The translations under genes and the position numbers were made by a program. From positions 33,413 through 97,412 of the forward strand of contig CAYJLE010000007.1 in the NCBI GenBank assembly GCA_964370985.1: DNA of 64,000 bases. Reading direction: 5' to 3'. A model generated the notes under the pieces. That model was given only the letters and a program-made list of their open reading frames with translations, was not told the origin of the DNA and did not search any database. How positions within the stretch are numbered: position 1 is the first letter of the stretch; each line of letters starts with the position of its first letter. Positions 8,092-17,132 of this stretch are shown here, piece after piece. The DNA is from JAHDVS01 sp964370985 (GTDB taxonomy: Bacteria; Actinomycetota; Thermoleophilia; Gaiellales; Gaiellaceae).

Positions 8092-8196
8092 GCGGTCTGT
8101 TAGGGAACCGCCGCGGGGCCTCCCGCTCCTGCTACACCTTAGGAGGAGTCCAGCCGTCACGCTTGAACGGGGCCGGAGGGTCGCTTCCCGCCGGCC
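8092..8196 (+). promoter_or_regulatory. Candidate structured 5' leader of the amidase gene
   Basis: Four consecutive hairpins can be drawn: GCGGT/ACCGC (8092-8096 with 8107-8111), GCGGG/CCCGC (8113-8117 with 8122-8126), CTCCT/AGGAG (8126-8130 with 8141-8145) and a strong GGCCGG-a-GGG/CCC-g-CCGGCC (8171-8180 with 8187-8196) ending 10 nt before ATG 8207. The third stem ties up the only Shine-Dalgarno-like AGGAGGAG. No known riboswitch consensus was recognised. Most genes here have almost no leader, so this one stands out. Confidence 0.35.
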
Positions 8197-8206
8197 TCCC
8201 CGTGCC

Positions 8207-9748
8207 ATGACGCCGCACGACCAGCCGCTTCACTCCCGGGCCGAGGTGCTCCGCCGCGGCATTGCCGCCGCCGGTCTGCTCGCGGTCGGCGAGCGCGTCG
8301 TTCCCTGGCTCCACACCCCCGCCGCGAGCGCGACCTCGCTGCCGCGGGCGACCCTCGTCTCCAGGGAGGTGCCGCTGCGCGGCCGGGCGCTCGCGAGGGG
8401 CGAGGACACGCCCCGGTTCACGCTCGTCGGGCTGCACTGGCAGGGGTCCGGCTCGGTCAGCTTCCGGGTCGGCCAGGGCGGTCGCCTCGGCACCTGGTTC
8501 GAGGCGGTCGAGCACGAGGCGCCCGACGGCGACCGGGAGGGGCGGAGCGGCCAATGGCGACTCGGCACCCCTGTCTGGACGGGGCCCGTGGACTCGATCG
8601 AGTACCGCCTCGAGGGCATGGTCACGCGGCTCGTCGCCCACCTCGTCAACTCCGAGCCCGGGACCGCGCTCGTTCCCGCATCGGCCGCGACCCCGCCGGT
8701 CATCCACCGCGCGGCCTGGGGAGCGGACGAGTCGATCGTCCGCGGGCCCCCCTCGTACGCGTCGGCGCTGACGCTCGCGATCATCCATCACACGGCCGGC
8801 AGGAGCCCCGCCACGCCGGAGGAATCCGCGGCGGTCGTCCGGGCGATCCAGGTCTACCACGTCGAGTCGAACGGCTGGAACGACATCGGCTACAACTTCC
8901 TCGTCGACCCGTTCGGCCAGATCTTCGAGGGTCGCGCCGGCGGGATCGACCGCAACGTGATCGGAGCGCACGCGCTCTCGTTCAACACCGGATCGAGCGG
9001 GATCGCCCTGCTCGGGAACTTCGCCAAGAAGGCATTGACCGAGGAGGCGCGGGTCGCGCTCGCGGACCTGCTCGCCTGGCGGCTCGACCGCGCCCACGTC
9101 GACCCGACCGCGCCGGTCGTGCATGCCGCCAGCGGCACGACGCTCCGGGCGGTGTCGGGGCACCGGGACGTGAACGCCACCGAGTGCCCGGGCGGGAAGG
9201 TGTACCCCGAGCTGGACGCGCTCGCCCAGGCTGCGCTCTCGATCGGGCTGCCGAAGCTGTTCGAGCCCTCGGCCACCGCCGAGGGGGAGACGCGCCGGCG
9301 CTTCACCGCGCGCCTGTCCGAGCCCAGGCGCTGGCGGGTGACCGTGACCGCCCCGGACGGTACGGCGGTCGCGACGGGCTCTGGCCGCGGCGTCTCGGTC
9401 GACTGGACCTGGGAGACGGCGGGCCTACCGGCCGGCCAGTACGGCTACACGATCGCCGGGCCCGAGGGGATGCTTCCGGCGAGCGGCACGATCGCACTCG
9501 GCCCGGCGCCGCCGCCGCCGCCCCCGGAGGCTCCCCCGAGGCCGATACGCCCCGCCGGCGTGCCGCGCCGGATCCCCACCTGGGCGTGGGAGCTCCGTGC
9601 CTGGCACCGGACGCCCCGGGCGAGCCGCGGCCCGCGGCCTCGCTCGGCGCCGCAACGGGTGCCGTCCTGGTACTGGCCGTGGTTCACATGGCAGAACCAG
9701 CTCGACGAGTGGGTGCGCACGTACGGGCGCCGCCGGTCGGCTACGTGA
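8207..9748 (+). CDS. PGRP-type N-acetylmuramoyl-L-alanine amidase, exported
   Basis: About 513 residues. The N-terminus (RRG followed by IAAAGLLAVGERVVPWL) looks like a Tat-type signal ending near ASA. The amidase_2/PGRP domain spans roughly 160-345: HRAAWGADE, LAIIHHTAG (zinc His), VYHVESNGWNDIGYNFLVD, and VSGHRDVNATECPG supplying the second zinc His and the Cys ligand. An Ig/FlgD-like region and a proline-rich tail follow. It cleaves the amide between N-acetylmuramic acid and the stem peptide outside the membrane. The gene has a long, fold-rich leader. It overlaps the convergent PIG-L gene by 8 bp. Confidence 0.88.
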   Translation: MTPHDQPLHSRAEVLRRGIAAAGLLAVGERVVPWLHTPAASATSLPRATLVSREVPLRGRALARGEDTPRFTLVGLHWQGSGSVSFRVGQGGRLGTWFEAVEHEAPDGDREGRSGQWRLGTPVWTGPVDSIEYRLEGMVTRLVAHLVNSEPGTALVPASAATPPVIHRAAWGADESIVRGPPSYASALTLAIIHHTAGRSPATPEESAAVVRAIQVYHVESNGWNDIGYNFLVDPFGQIFEGRAGGIDRNVIGAHALSFNTGSSGIALLGNFAKKALTEEARVALADLLAWRLDRAHVDPTAPVVHAASGTTLRAVSGHRDVNATECPGGKVYPELDALAQAALSIGLPKLFEPSATAEGETRRRFTARLSEPRRWRVTVTAPDGTAVATGSGRGVSVDWTWETAGLPAGQYGYTIAGPEGMLPASGTIALGPAPPPPPPEAPPRPIRPAGVPRRIPTWAWELRAWHRTPRASRGPRPRSAPQRVPSWYWPWFTWQNQLDEWVRTYGRRRSAT

Positions 9749-10376
9749 CGACCCGGTAGACCTCGAACGCCTCCGCGTACTCGCGGCCGACGTTGATGCC
9801 CCGGGTGCGGGCGAGGTTCCAGATGTATTCCGCGTTCGCGTAGTTGCGATGCTGCTGGGACTCGTAGCGCGCGAGCGCCGCCACCTTGCGCTCCACGTGC
9901 CCGTGGTCGAGCGAGACGTAGGCCTGGAAGTTGAAGTTGAGATTGTTCCAGGGAATCTCGTAGCCGAGCACGGTGGTGCGCTTGAACGCCCGCAGGCCCT
10001 CGGCGGCAACCGTCTGGTGATCCTGGTGGATGTCGCCGAGGCTCGGTTGGAGCACCGCGTCGGGAGGCCATTCCTCCCACAGCTCGATCAGGAGCTCGAG
10101 GATCGCCTGGCGGTGCTCGGGGAACGTGCGGACCTCGAAGTCGTGGACGGAGAGCTGCTCCGGTGCGAGCCCGATCTCTGCGGTTGCCTCGCGCACCTCC
10201 CGCGCCAGCGTGTCGGGCGGGAAGCCGGGCGGCAGCGACTTCGTCGCGATCGAGAAGGCGATGTAGCGGACCTCGATGCCGAGCTCGACGAGCCGTGCGA
10301 TCGTGCCGCCGCACCCGAACTCCCCGTCGTCGGTGTGCGGTGCCAGCACGAGCACCCGGCGCCAGGCCTCGATCAT
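9741..10376 (-). CDS. PIG-L/LmbE family N-deacetylase
   Basis: About 211 residues. The zinc site is visible as APHTDDGEFGCGG (His-x-x-Asp-Asp, residues 12-24) and HQDH further on. The family removes N-acetyl groups from GlcNAc-containing small molecules or glycolipids. ATG 10376 lies 7 nt after a TAGACT -10 box and matches the family start; an upstream in-frame start would extend past that promoter. In this locus it could deacetylate a GlcNAc residue and so prepare an amine for N-sulfation by a neighbouring sulfotransferase; this is inference. Confidence 0.85.
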   Translation of the reverse strand: MIEAWRRVLVLAPHTDDGEFGCGGTIARLVELGIEVRYIAFSIATKSLPPGFPPDTLAREVREATAEIGLAPEQLSVHDFEVRTFPEHRQAILELLIELWEEWPPDAVLQPSLGDIHQDHQTVAAEGLRAFKRTTVLGYEIPWNNLNFNFQAYVSLDHGHVERKVAALARYESQQHRNYANAEYIWNLARTRGINVGREYAEAFEVYRVVT

Positions 10377-10423
10377 GCGGGCAAGTCTACGGGCCACCGG
10401 CACGCGAAGTACCGTTCGGCCCG
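10377..10423. promoter_or_regulatory. Divergent leaderless promoter pair
   Basis: 47 bp between starts. Minus -10 TAGACT occupies 10384-10389 (7 nt before ATG 10376). Plus -10 TACCGT occupies 10410-10415 (8 nt before ATG 10424). The arrangement repeats that at 5821-5874. Confidence 0.6.
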
Positions 10424-11380
10424 ATGGCTCCGCCGCTGTTCGTCCTCGGCGTTCGTCGCTCCGGCACGACGCTCCTGCGGCTGATGCTCGACCGCCACCC
10501 GGAGCTGGCGATCCCCGACGAGTCGTACTTCATACCGCAGCTTGCCTCGCGCCACCGCGGGCACCTCGACCCGGCCGCGTTCGAGGACGACCTGCGGCGC
10601 CTGCCGACCCTTGCCGAGTGGGGCGTTTCCGCCCGGGAGGTGCGCGGGCACCTGCCGCCGGGCGCGACGGGCGCGGACGGAATCGCGGCGATCTACGAGC
10701 TGTACGCGGAGCGGCGCGGGAAGTGCCGCTGGGGTGACAAGACGCCGCTCTACATGCGCTACCTGCCGCTGCTCGAGCGCCTGTTCCCGGACGCCCTCTA
10801 CGTCCACCTCGTGCGTGACGGGCGCGACGCGGCCCTCTCCTTCCTCTCCGTCCCCCCGGGGATCATGACCGAGTCGTGGGGGCACCCGCGCGACGCGGCC
10901 GGCTTCGCCTGCCAGTGGCGCACGGAGGTGCTCGAGGCCCGCGCGCTCGGCCGACGCGCCGGCGGACGCTACCTCGAGGTCTCGTACGAGTCGCTCGTCG
11001 CCGGCCCGCGCGCGGAGCTCGAGCGGGTCTGCGCGCACGCCGAGCTCGCGTTCGACCCGGCGATGCTCGAGTACGCGGGCGCGGCGGAGGCGGCGGCCAA
11101 GCCGCATCAGCAGAGCCTGCGTCGGCCCCCGACGCCGGGGCTTCGCAACTGGCGAGCCGCCATGGACCCCGGGGCCGTCGACGCGTTCGAGGCTGTCGCG
11201 GGCGACGTGCTCGCCGCGCTCGGCTACGAGCTGCGCTCACCCGCGCGTGCCGCCGGCCCCGACGCCCGGGCACGCCTCGCACTCGCGGCGTACGCGGCGA
11301 GGGCCGGCGCCTGGAAAGCGACGGGGGCGGTGCTCCAGCGCTCCCCCCACTGGCGGCGGCGCCACCCGATCGTCGCGTGA
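10424..11380 (+). CDS. Sulfotransferase family protein
   Basis: About 318 residues. PAPS loop FVLGVRRSGTTLLRLML lies at the extreme N-terminus (residues 6-22), with HLVRDGRDAALSFLSVPPG as the 3'-phosphate-binding segment and a KTPLYMRYLP block between them. This is a different subfamily from the pair at 4-5.8 kb and from the NDST-like gene at 1.7 kb. ATG 10424 follows TACCGT by 8 nt and begins right at the conserved core. Fourth sulfotransferase in 11 kb. It is divergent from the PIG-L deacetylase, consistent with sequential deacetylation and sulfation of one polymer. Confidence 0.87.
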   Translation: MAPPLFVLGVRRSGTTLLRLMLDRHPELAIPDESYFIPQLASRHRGHLDPAAFEDDLRRLPTLAEWGVSAREVRGHLPPGATGADGIAAIYELYAERRGKCRWGDKTPLYMRYLPLLERLFPDALYVHLVRDGRDAALSFLSVPPGIMTESWGHPRDAAGFACQWRTEVLEARALGRRAGGRYLEVSYESLVAGPRAELERVCAHAELAFDPAMLEYAGAAEAAAKPHQQSLRRPPTPGLRNWRAAMDPGAVDAFEAVAGDVLAALGYELRSPARAAGPDARARLALAAYAARAGAWKATGAVLQRSPHWRRRHPIVA

Positions 11381-11387
11381 GCGCCGG

Positions 11388-12680
11388 CTAGCCCGTCGGG
11401 CCGTCCACGCCCTCGAAGGCGATCAGGATGCCGTTCAGCGAGAAGTAGTAGCGCCGGTCGGTGGCGATTCCCGGCGAGTACTTGCCCATCCCGATCCGCC
11501 AGACCACCTTGCCGTCGGAGAGCCGCGCCGCGTACGTGTCCGTCTCGAGCGTCGAGAAGAACGCGAGGTCGCCGACGACGACGGCGGGCGCGAGCACGCG
11601 ACCGCCCACCTCGCTCTCCCAGAGAAGCTCGCCGTCGTCCGCGTCGTACGCGTGCAGGGCCCCGTCGAAGCCGCCGACGAGCACCTTGCCGTCGGCAAGC
11701 GCCGGCGTCGAGTACGTGAGCGTACCGGTGCTCTGCGTCCAGACGATCTTCCCGTCGCGGGCGTCGAGGGCGACGACCTTGCCCGAGCGGGCGACCGTGT
11801 ACAGCCGCTCGCCGTCCGTCGAGGCGCTCGCGTAGAAGCTCTCCTCCTGGAGCGCGTTGCGACTCACGTACGTGCTCCACAACGTGGTCCCGTCGCGACG
11901 GTCGAGGCAGAAGATCGAGCCTGCGTAGGTGGTGATGCAGACCCGGTTTCCCCACACCGACGGGCTCGAGTTGATCCGCCCGCCCGTGTCGTAGGCCCAG
12001 CGCACCTGCCCCGAGGCGGCGTCGAGCGCGAACAGGCGCCCGTCCGTGGCGCCGACGTAGACCGTGCCCTCGATCGCGACCGGCGACGACTCGACCTTGG
12101 CGCCCGTCCGGAGCTCCCAGAGCACCGCGCCCGTGTCCCGCTCGAGGCCCGTGACCGTGCCGTCGTGCGAGCTGACGACGAGGTAGGGGCCGGCGATCGC
12201 CGGGGTCGAGGCCTTCACCCCGGACTTCCAGGTCCAGAGCTCCTCACCGGTGGCGGCGTCGAGCGCGACGGTGAGGCCGGCGAACGTGTTCACGTAGAGC
12301 GTGCCGTCGCAGAAGCTCGGCGGGTACTCCATGTAGCTGCCCATCCGCCTCGCCCAGACCGGCTTCGCGCGCGGCTCGCCGAGCAGCAGGTCGCTGCGGG
12401 CGAGCGTCCTCTGCGGGTCGCCGCCGAACTCGGTCCAGCACGGGCCCTCGGACGGCTCCTCCGGTTCGGCAGTCGTGGCTGTCGAAGCCGTCGTCGCCGG
12501 CGGCGGGTCGGTCGACTCCGGGGGCGTCGCAGCCGTCGACGGTGTCACGACCGTGACCCCGGCAAGCTCGGTGTCGAGCTGGCCGCCGGGGCGGTCGCGA
12601 GCCGCCACGACATACGCGACGGCGCCGCCCGCCAGGACGAGCGCCAGCGCCAGGGCGGCGATGACGGCCTTCCTGCGCAC
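11388..12680 (-). CDS. Membrane-anchored PQQ-type beta-propeller protein
   Basis: About 430 residues. One N-terminal hydrophobic helix (AVIAALALALVLAGGAVAYVV) is followed by a Ser/Thr/Pro-rich linker, then about seven repeated blades of the pattern YSTPALADGKVLVGGFDGAL / LHAYDADDGELLWE, typical of PQQ-like or BamB-like eight-blade propellers. It should lie outside the membrane and act as a scaffold; no catalytic residues were seen. GTG 12680 is the start that places the signal anchor at the N-terminus. Its partner is unknown. It lies 23 bp downstream of the polymerase/ligase-like gene and is likely co-transcribed with it. Confidence 0.8.
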   Translation of the reverse strand: MRRKAVIAALALALVLAGGAVAYVVAARDRPGGQLDTELAGVTVVTPSTAATPPESTDPPPATTASTATTAEPEEPSEGPCWTEFGGDPQRTLARSDLLLGEPRAKPVWARRMGSYMEYPPSFCDGTLYVNTFAGLTVALDAATGEELWTWKSGVKASTPAIAGPYLVVSSHDGTVTGLERDTGAVLWELRTGAKVESSPVAIEGTVYVGATDGRLFALDAASGQVRWAYDTGGRINSSPSVWGNRVCITTYAGSIFCLDRRDGTTLWSTYVSRNALQEESFYASASTDGERLYTVARSGKVVALDARDGKIVWTQSTGTLTYSTPALADGKVLVGGFDGALHAYDADDGELLWESEVGGRVLAPAVVVGDLAFFSTLETDTYAARLSDGKVVWRIGMGKYSPGIATDRRYYFSLNGILIAFEGVDGPTG

Positions 12681-12703
12681 ACGGGCAGTCTGGCAGCCGC
12701 AGG

Positions 12704-14146
12704 CTACGGCGCGCGCGACGAGGCGACGGGCCGCGGCGCGAGCACGGCCGTGGCCACGGCGAGGATCCCCCACGTGAGCGGATCCTCGAAGAAGCCGCTG
12801 TAGAACAGCGAGTGCACGAGGAGGAGCAGGAACGCGGACGCGAGCCCCAGGCCGAGGGCGCGGTCGCGTCGGAACGTCGCGGCCAGCAGCCGGGCGGCCC
12901 CGGCCAGGAACGCGGCGTAGACGGCGAGCCCGAGCACGCCGAGCTCGGCGGCGACCGTCAACGGCGTCGTGTGCGACGCGTACTTCTCCCGATCCTTGAC
13001 GCCGCTCCGCTCCTGGCTCGCCTGCGGCTGCGACCCGACGCCGACCCCGGTCACGGGCTCGTCCGCGAACACGCGCCAGGTGCTGGCGACGAGCGGCGAG
13101 CGTCCGCTCGTCAGTCGGTCCAGGGGCTGATCCCGCACGACCACAGCGACGAACGCGCCCGCGGCGAGCACGACGACGAGCGTTCCCCCGGCGAGCGCGC
13201 GCCTGCTCGTGCGGTCCGCGGCAACGAAGCTGACGGCAAGCACCGAGACGACGAGCGCGACCATCGCCGACTGCGAATAGGAGAAGTAGAGGCCCGACCA
13301 GAGGAACGCGAGCAGCGCGACCCCGAGCGCGAGGTGAATCCGGGTGAGCCAGAGTGCCGCCACCAGGATCACGATCGCGAGCGCGAGCTGCCGCGCGTAG
13401 ATGCTCGAGTCGCCGAAGAGCGAGGTCGTCCGGAAGTAGGTCGTGTATGCGTTCGCGACCTCGAGGTCACGGGCGAAGTAGAGCCGCTCCGTCCAGAGTT
13501 GCGAGATCCCGACAGCCGCGAAGCCGCACGCGAGGGCGACCAGCGTGGCCGCGAGCGATCGGGGCCACCACGAGGCGGCCGGAGCGCGGGCGACCACGGC
13601 GAGCAGCGCCCCGAACGGGAGCAGGAAGAAGAGGAGCTGGATCGCGCCCGCGCGCGGATCGCCGGCCCACAGCATCGAGAGCGCCGACAGCCCGACGAAC
13701 GCGACGGCCGGCCACGCGAGCGGCCTGGGTAGCGCCTCGAGCCCGGCGCCGCGCAGCACGCGGACGAGCAGGGCGAGCGCGGCGGCGGCGAGGACAGCGT
13801 AGAGCGGCAGGAGCAGGAACGCCTCCTGCTCGCCGATCGTGACCGGAACGCGAAACGGGGCGGCCGCGAGGGCGCAGACCGGCACCAGCGCCGGCAGCCG
13901 GGCCAGCAGCGCCGCGAGCCCGAGCAGCACGGCGCCGAGCGCGCAGACCGCGACGATCCTGGCCGGCGAGTCGACGAGCGCGCGCAGGTCGCTGCCGGGC
14001 ACGAGGGCGTAGGCGAGCCCGCCCATCCCGCCCGCGAGCACCGGGAACCCGGCGAGCAGCCCGGCCCGCGCCCGCCCGAGCAGGAGCAGCGCGACTCCGA
14101 CCGCGCCCGCGATCGCGGCGCCGCTCGCGACGTCGGCGTGCTCCAT
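12704..14146 (-). CDS. O-antigen ligase/Wzy polymerase-like membrane protein
   Basis: About 480 residues with around a dozen hydrophobic segments. It has the large late periplasmic loop typical of Wzy_C/WaaL proteins, containing WRVFADEPVTGVGVGS and a KYASHTTPLTVAAELGVLGL block, where His-x-x-Pro is the conserved family mark. These enzymes polymerise lipid-linked repeats or transfer a finished glycan to an acceptor. The start overlaps the stop of the upstream gene by one base (TGATG). Whether it is polymerase or ligase cannot be decided from sequence. Confidence 0.82.
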   Translation of the reverse strand: MEHADVASGAAIAGAVGVALLLLGRARAGLLAGFPVLAGGMGGLAYALVPGSDLRALVDSPARIVAVCALGAVLLGLAALLARLPALVPVCALAAAPFRVPVTIGEQEAFLLLPLYAVLAAAALALLVRVLRGAGLEALPRPLAWPAVAFVGLSALSMLWAGDPRAGAIQLLFFLLPFGALLAVVARAPAASWWPRSLAATLVALACGFAAVGISQLWTERLYFARDLEVANAYTTYFRTTSLFGDSSIYARQLALAIVILVAALWLTRIHLALGVALLAFLWSGLYFSYSQSAMVALVVSVLAVSFVAADRTSRRALAGGTLVVVLAAGAFVAVVVRDQPLDRLTSGRSPLVASTWRVFADEPVTGVGVGSQPQASQERSGVKDREKYASHTTPLTVAAELGVLGLAVYAAFLAGAARLLAATFRRDRALGLGLASAFLLLLVHSLFYSGFFEDPLTWGILAVATAVLAPRPVASSRAP

Positions 14147-15123
14147 CAGGGCTGCGGCTCCACGACGGTCACGGGGGCCCGGTCGCGACGCTCGCCGACG
14201 GCGACGCGGAGCACGTAGGCGCCCGGCTCGACCTCCGGCGGCAGCTGCGCCTCGACGGGCGCGCCGGGCTCCGCCTCCCCCCGCAGGACGACCTTGCCGG
14301 CCTTGCCGGCGCGGGAGCGATGGAGCGACCAGGCGAAGGAGGTCGCGTCGGCGTCGACGCCGAAGGCGAGCGTGCCGCCGGCCACGGCGGTGTAGGCGTC
14401 CCCGTCGAGCCGGATGAAGCGGATCTCGACGGGCAGCGGCGCGGCGGGCTCGGAGAGGTTGCCGGCCGCGTCACGCACGGCGACCGAGACCCCGTAGACC
14501 CCCGCGCCGGCGGTCTCCCCCTCGATCCTGCCGCCCCAGCGAAGCGCGGCCTTTCCGGCCGGGCGGCTGGGGCTGCGCGCGACCGTCCGGCCGTCCACGA
14601 GCAGCTCGGCCCGGCCCCGCTCGCTCGAGCGGAAGAACGCCTTCGTCCGGTCGCGGCGCCCGTCGCCGTCGGGGGAGAACACCGCCGGCGCGACGCGCAC
14701 GAGCGTCACCTCGGGCGGGGTCGCGTCGAGCTCGACCGTCGTCGGGATCAGGATCGTCCGCCGCTCGCCGACGAGCCGCAGCCGCAGGCGGTAGCGCCCG
14801 TCCGGCGCGACCCCGCCCGCGCCGTCGCGCCCGTCCCACACGAAGACGTGGTCGCCGACGCCGATCCGCTCGCCGCGGACGAGCGCCCGGACGGGCTCGC
14901 CCTTCCCGTCGACGATCGTCGCGTCCACGGTCTCCGCGCGGCGGAACCGGACGCGCAGGCGGGCGGTGCCCGTCTCGCACTCGCAGACCGGCGAGAAGAG
15001 GCGGCCGAAGCGGGGCGCGGTGATCGGGGAGCGCTCGAGCTTCAGCCGCTCGGCGACGGCGAAGGCTGCCGCCGTGCCCGCGACGAGCGCGAGCACGACG
15101 ATCGTTACGGCGAGCCGGGACAA
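14146..15123 (-). CDS. Secreted/anchored protein with FlgD-like Ig repeats, function unknown
   Basis: About 325 residues. One N-terminal membrane anchor or signal (LAVTIVVLALVAGTAAAFAVA) is followed by FlgD-type immunoglobulin-like repeats: VFVWDGRDGAGGVAPDGRYRL and FSPDGDGRRDRTKAFF are typical of this fold, which often sits in surface proteins. TTG 15123 lies 9 nt after a TAGAAT -10 box and is the only sensible start. It heads the unit with the Wzy-like and propeller genes (1-nt and 23-nt junctions), suggesting a shared role in assembling or holding the surface polymer. Confidence 0.65.
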   Translation of the reverse strand: MSRLAVTIVVLALVAGTAAAFAVAERLKLERSPITAPRFGRLFSPVCECETGTARLRVRFRRAETVDATIVDGKGEPVRALVRGERIGVGDHVFVWDGRDGAGGVAPDGRYRLRLRLVGERRTILIPTTVELDATPPEVTLVRVAPAVFSPDGDGRRDRTKAFFRSSERGRAELLVDGRTVARSPSRPAGKAALRWGGRIEGETAGAGVYGVSVAVRDAAGNLSEPAAPLPVEIRFIRLDGDAYTAVAGGTLAFGVDADATSFAWSLHRSRAGKAGKVVLRGEAEPGAPVEAQLPPEVEPGAYVLRVAVGERRDRAPVTVVEPQP

Positions 15124-15132
15124 GGCCCGGCG

Positions 15133-15138
15133 ATTCTA
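15133..15138 (-). promoter_or_regulatory. -10 box TAGAAT, leaderless promoter
   Basis: TAGAAT on the minus strand, 9 nt before TTG 15123. It is the likely promoter of the three-gene unit 15123-11388. Confidence 0.55.
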
Positions 15139-15166
15139 GTGCGGCGCTGCCCGGACGCCGCTCAGG

Positions 15167-15943
15167 TCAGAAGACCCCGGCGAGCTTCAGCCCGGCGAGG
15201 AAGAGCACGACGGCGAGCGCAGTTCTGATCGCGCGCTCCGGGAGCCGGACGGTCAGGTGCCCCCCCGCCAGGACGCCCGGGATCGAGCCGAGCGCGAGCC
15301 AGGCGGTCGCACCGAGGTCGACGTTCCCGCTCGCCAGGTGGGCTATCCCGGCGGCCCAGAGGAGGATCGCCGCGTGAAAGATGTCCGTCCCCACGATCTT
15401 GGCGGCGGTGAGCGGGAACAGGAGGATCATGGTCAGCCCGAAGAACGTCCCGCTGCCGACCGAGGTCAGGCCCAGCACGAACCCACCGAAGATCCCGATC
15501 GCGACCGCGAGCACCCGCTCGCGGTTGCCCAGGCGAAACGGCCGGTCGTCGACCGGCCGGCGGTGCAAGTAGGTCTTCGCGAAGAACCCCAGGCCGACCA
15601 CGACGAGGGCGACGCCCAGGATGGTCGTGGCGATGTCGTTGACCTCGTCGCCGTAGCGTCGCTCGAGCAGCTCGACGAGGATGACGCCGCCGATCGAAAA
15701 CGGCACCGACCCGAGCGCCATCCAGAAGCAGAGCCGAGCGTGGACGTGGCCGAGCACGCGGTGCTGCCCCGCCCCGATCGTCTTGAAGATCGCCCCGTGC
15801 AGGATGTCCGTCCCCACTGCGACCACGGCCTCGAAGTCGAAGACCAGGATCAGGATCGGCGTCATCAGGGAGCCGCCGCCCATGCCTGTCACCCCGACGA
15901 GCAGGCCGATCAGGAGCCCGGTGAGCGTCAGCTCCCAGGTCAC
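15167..15943 (-). CDS. TauE/SafE (TSUP) family anion exporter
   Basis: About 258 residues with seven to eight hydrophobic helices. The duplicated TSUP signature is seen as GVTGMGGGSLMTPIL near residue 20 and GLTSVGSGTFFGLTMIL near residue 150. The family moves sulfite, sulfoacetate, other sulfonates or organic acids. GTG 15943 is the first usable in-frame start. It is 61 bp downstream of the sat stop on the same strand, with only a weak own -10 (TAGGCA, again using the sat stop TAG). Its position at the end of a sulfate-reduction operon makes sulfite or a sulfonate the likely cargo; this is inference. Confidence 0.82.
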   Translation of the reverse strand: MTWELTLTGLLIGLLVGVTGMGGGSLMTPILILVFDFEAVVAVGTDILHGAIFKTIGAGQHRVLGHVHARLCFWMALGSVPFSIGGVILVELLERRYGDEVNDIATTILGVALVVVGLGFFAKTYLHRRPVDDRPFRLGNRERVLAVAIGIFGGFVLGLTSVGSGTFFGLTMILLFPLTAAKIVGTDIFHAAILLWAAGIAHLASGNVDLGATAWLALGSIPGVLAGGHLTVRLPERAIRTALAVVLFLAGLKLAGVF

Positions 15944-16004
15944 GGGCGGTCGGGCGCGGGGGCCCGCCGGTCGCGCTCACCCTCCCCGGCGAGCCCCCCC
16001 ATGC

Positions 16005-17132
16005 CTAGCTTCCGCGGTACGCCTCGATGAGGATCCGCGCAACCTCGGGTCGGGAGAACTCCGCCGGCGGCAGCTCGCCGCCCGAGAGCAGCTCGCGCAC
16101 CTTCGTCCCGGACAGGAAGACGTGGTCATCCCCCGAGTGCGGGCAGGTCTTCGCACTCGCCATCTGGCCGCACCGCTTGCACCAGAAGGAGTGCTCGAAG
16201 AACATCGGTTCGATGTCGAGCTCGTGGGCCTCGAACTCGTCGAAGATGAGCTGGGCGTCGTAGGTGCCGTAGTAGCTCCCGACCCCGGCGTGGTCGCGGC
16301 CGACGATGAAGTGCGAGCAGCCGTAGTTCTTGCGGCAGATGGCGTGCCAGATCGCCTCCCGCGGCCCCGCGTAGCGCATCGCGGCCGGGAACGCGGACAC
16401 GACCACCCGGTCGCGCGGGTAGTAGCCCTCGATCAGCACCTCGTACGCCTGCACCCGCACCGCGGCGGGGACGTCATCGGACTTCGTCTCCCCGACGAGC
16501 GGGTGGACGAGGAGGCCGTCGACCGTCTCGAGCGCGCACTTCGTCAGGTATTCGTGGGCGCGGTGGATGGGGTTTCGGGTCTGGAAGCCGACGACACGCT
16601 TCCAGCCACGCTCGCCGAAGAGCGCGCGTGTGTCGCGCGGGTCGCGGTGGAGCTCCGGGAAGTCGGGCTGCTGCCGCTCGAACACCGTGACCGGGCCGGC
16701 CAGGTAGAGGTCGTGCTGGGCGTACAGGCGCGCCACGCCCGGGTGGGCCTCCTCGGTGGTGCGGAAGCACCGCTCGGCCTCGTGCTGCCGGTCGTAGGAG
16801 TAGGTCTCCTCGACGTCGAGCACGGCGAGCAGCCGCCCGCTCCCGTCGGCGAGCGCGACGCGATCGCCCCGGGGTGCCGCGGGAACTGCGAGGCAGACGG
16901 GCAGAGCCCAGGGCAGCCCGCTCCCGAGCCGCATCCCGTCGAGCACGCTGCGGTAGTCGGCGCTGCCCATGAACCCGGTCAGGGGAGAGAGAGCGCCGGA
17001 GGCGAGCATGTCGAGGTCGGACGCTTCCCGGGACGTGAGCGTGACGACCTCGAGCGACTCGACCTCCTCCGGCCGCTCGCCCGTGCGGTCGACGAGCGTG
17101 CCGCCGTGGGGCGCGATCAGGTGGCCGCTCAC
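16005..17132 (-). CDS. sat: ATP sulfurylase (sulfate adenylyltransferase)
   Basis: About 375 residues, the usual length for homo-oligomeric Sat. It shows QTRNPIHRAHE (the HxxH nucleotide-binding motif), VGRDHAGVGSYYGTYDAQ and a C-terminal zinc-ribbon-like CKRCGQMASAKTCPH. It makes adenylyl sulfate (APS) from ATP and sulfate. GTG 17132 overlaps the cysC stop by 4 bp (GTGA), so translation is coupled. APS from this enzyme can go to CysC (giving PAPS) or CysH (giving sulfite), both in the same operon. Confidence 0.96.
   Translation of the reverse strand: MSGHLIAPHGGTLVDRTGERPEEVESLEVVTLTSREASDLDMLASGALSPLTGFMGSADYRSVLDGMRLGSGLPWALPVCLAVPAAPRGDRVALADGSGRLLAVLDVEETYSYDRQHEAERCFRTTEEAHPGVARLYAQHDLYLAGPVTVFERQQPDFPELHRDPRDTRALFGERGWKRVVGFQTRNPIHRAHEYLTKCALETVDGLLVHPLVGETKSDDVPAAVRVQAYEVLIEGYYPRDRVVVSAFPAAMRYAGPREAIWHAICRKNYGCSHFIVGRDHAGVGSYYGTYDAQLIFDEFEAHELDIEPMFFEHSFWCKRCGQMASAKTCPHSGDDHVFLSGTKVRELLSGGELPPAEFSRPEVARILIEAYRGS

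Noticed and set aside
8092..8196. c-di-AMP (ydaO-type) riboswitch before the amidase gene
   Set aside because: Leader hairpins exist, but the conserved ydaO blocks could not be matched; it is kept only as an unclassified structured leader.
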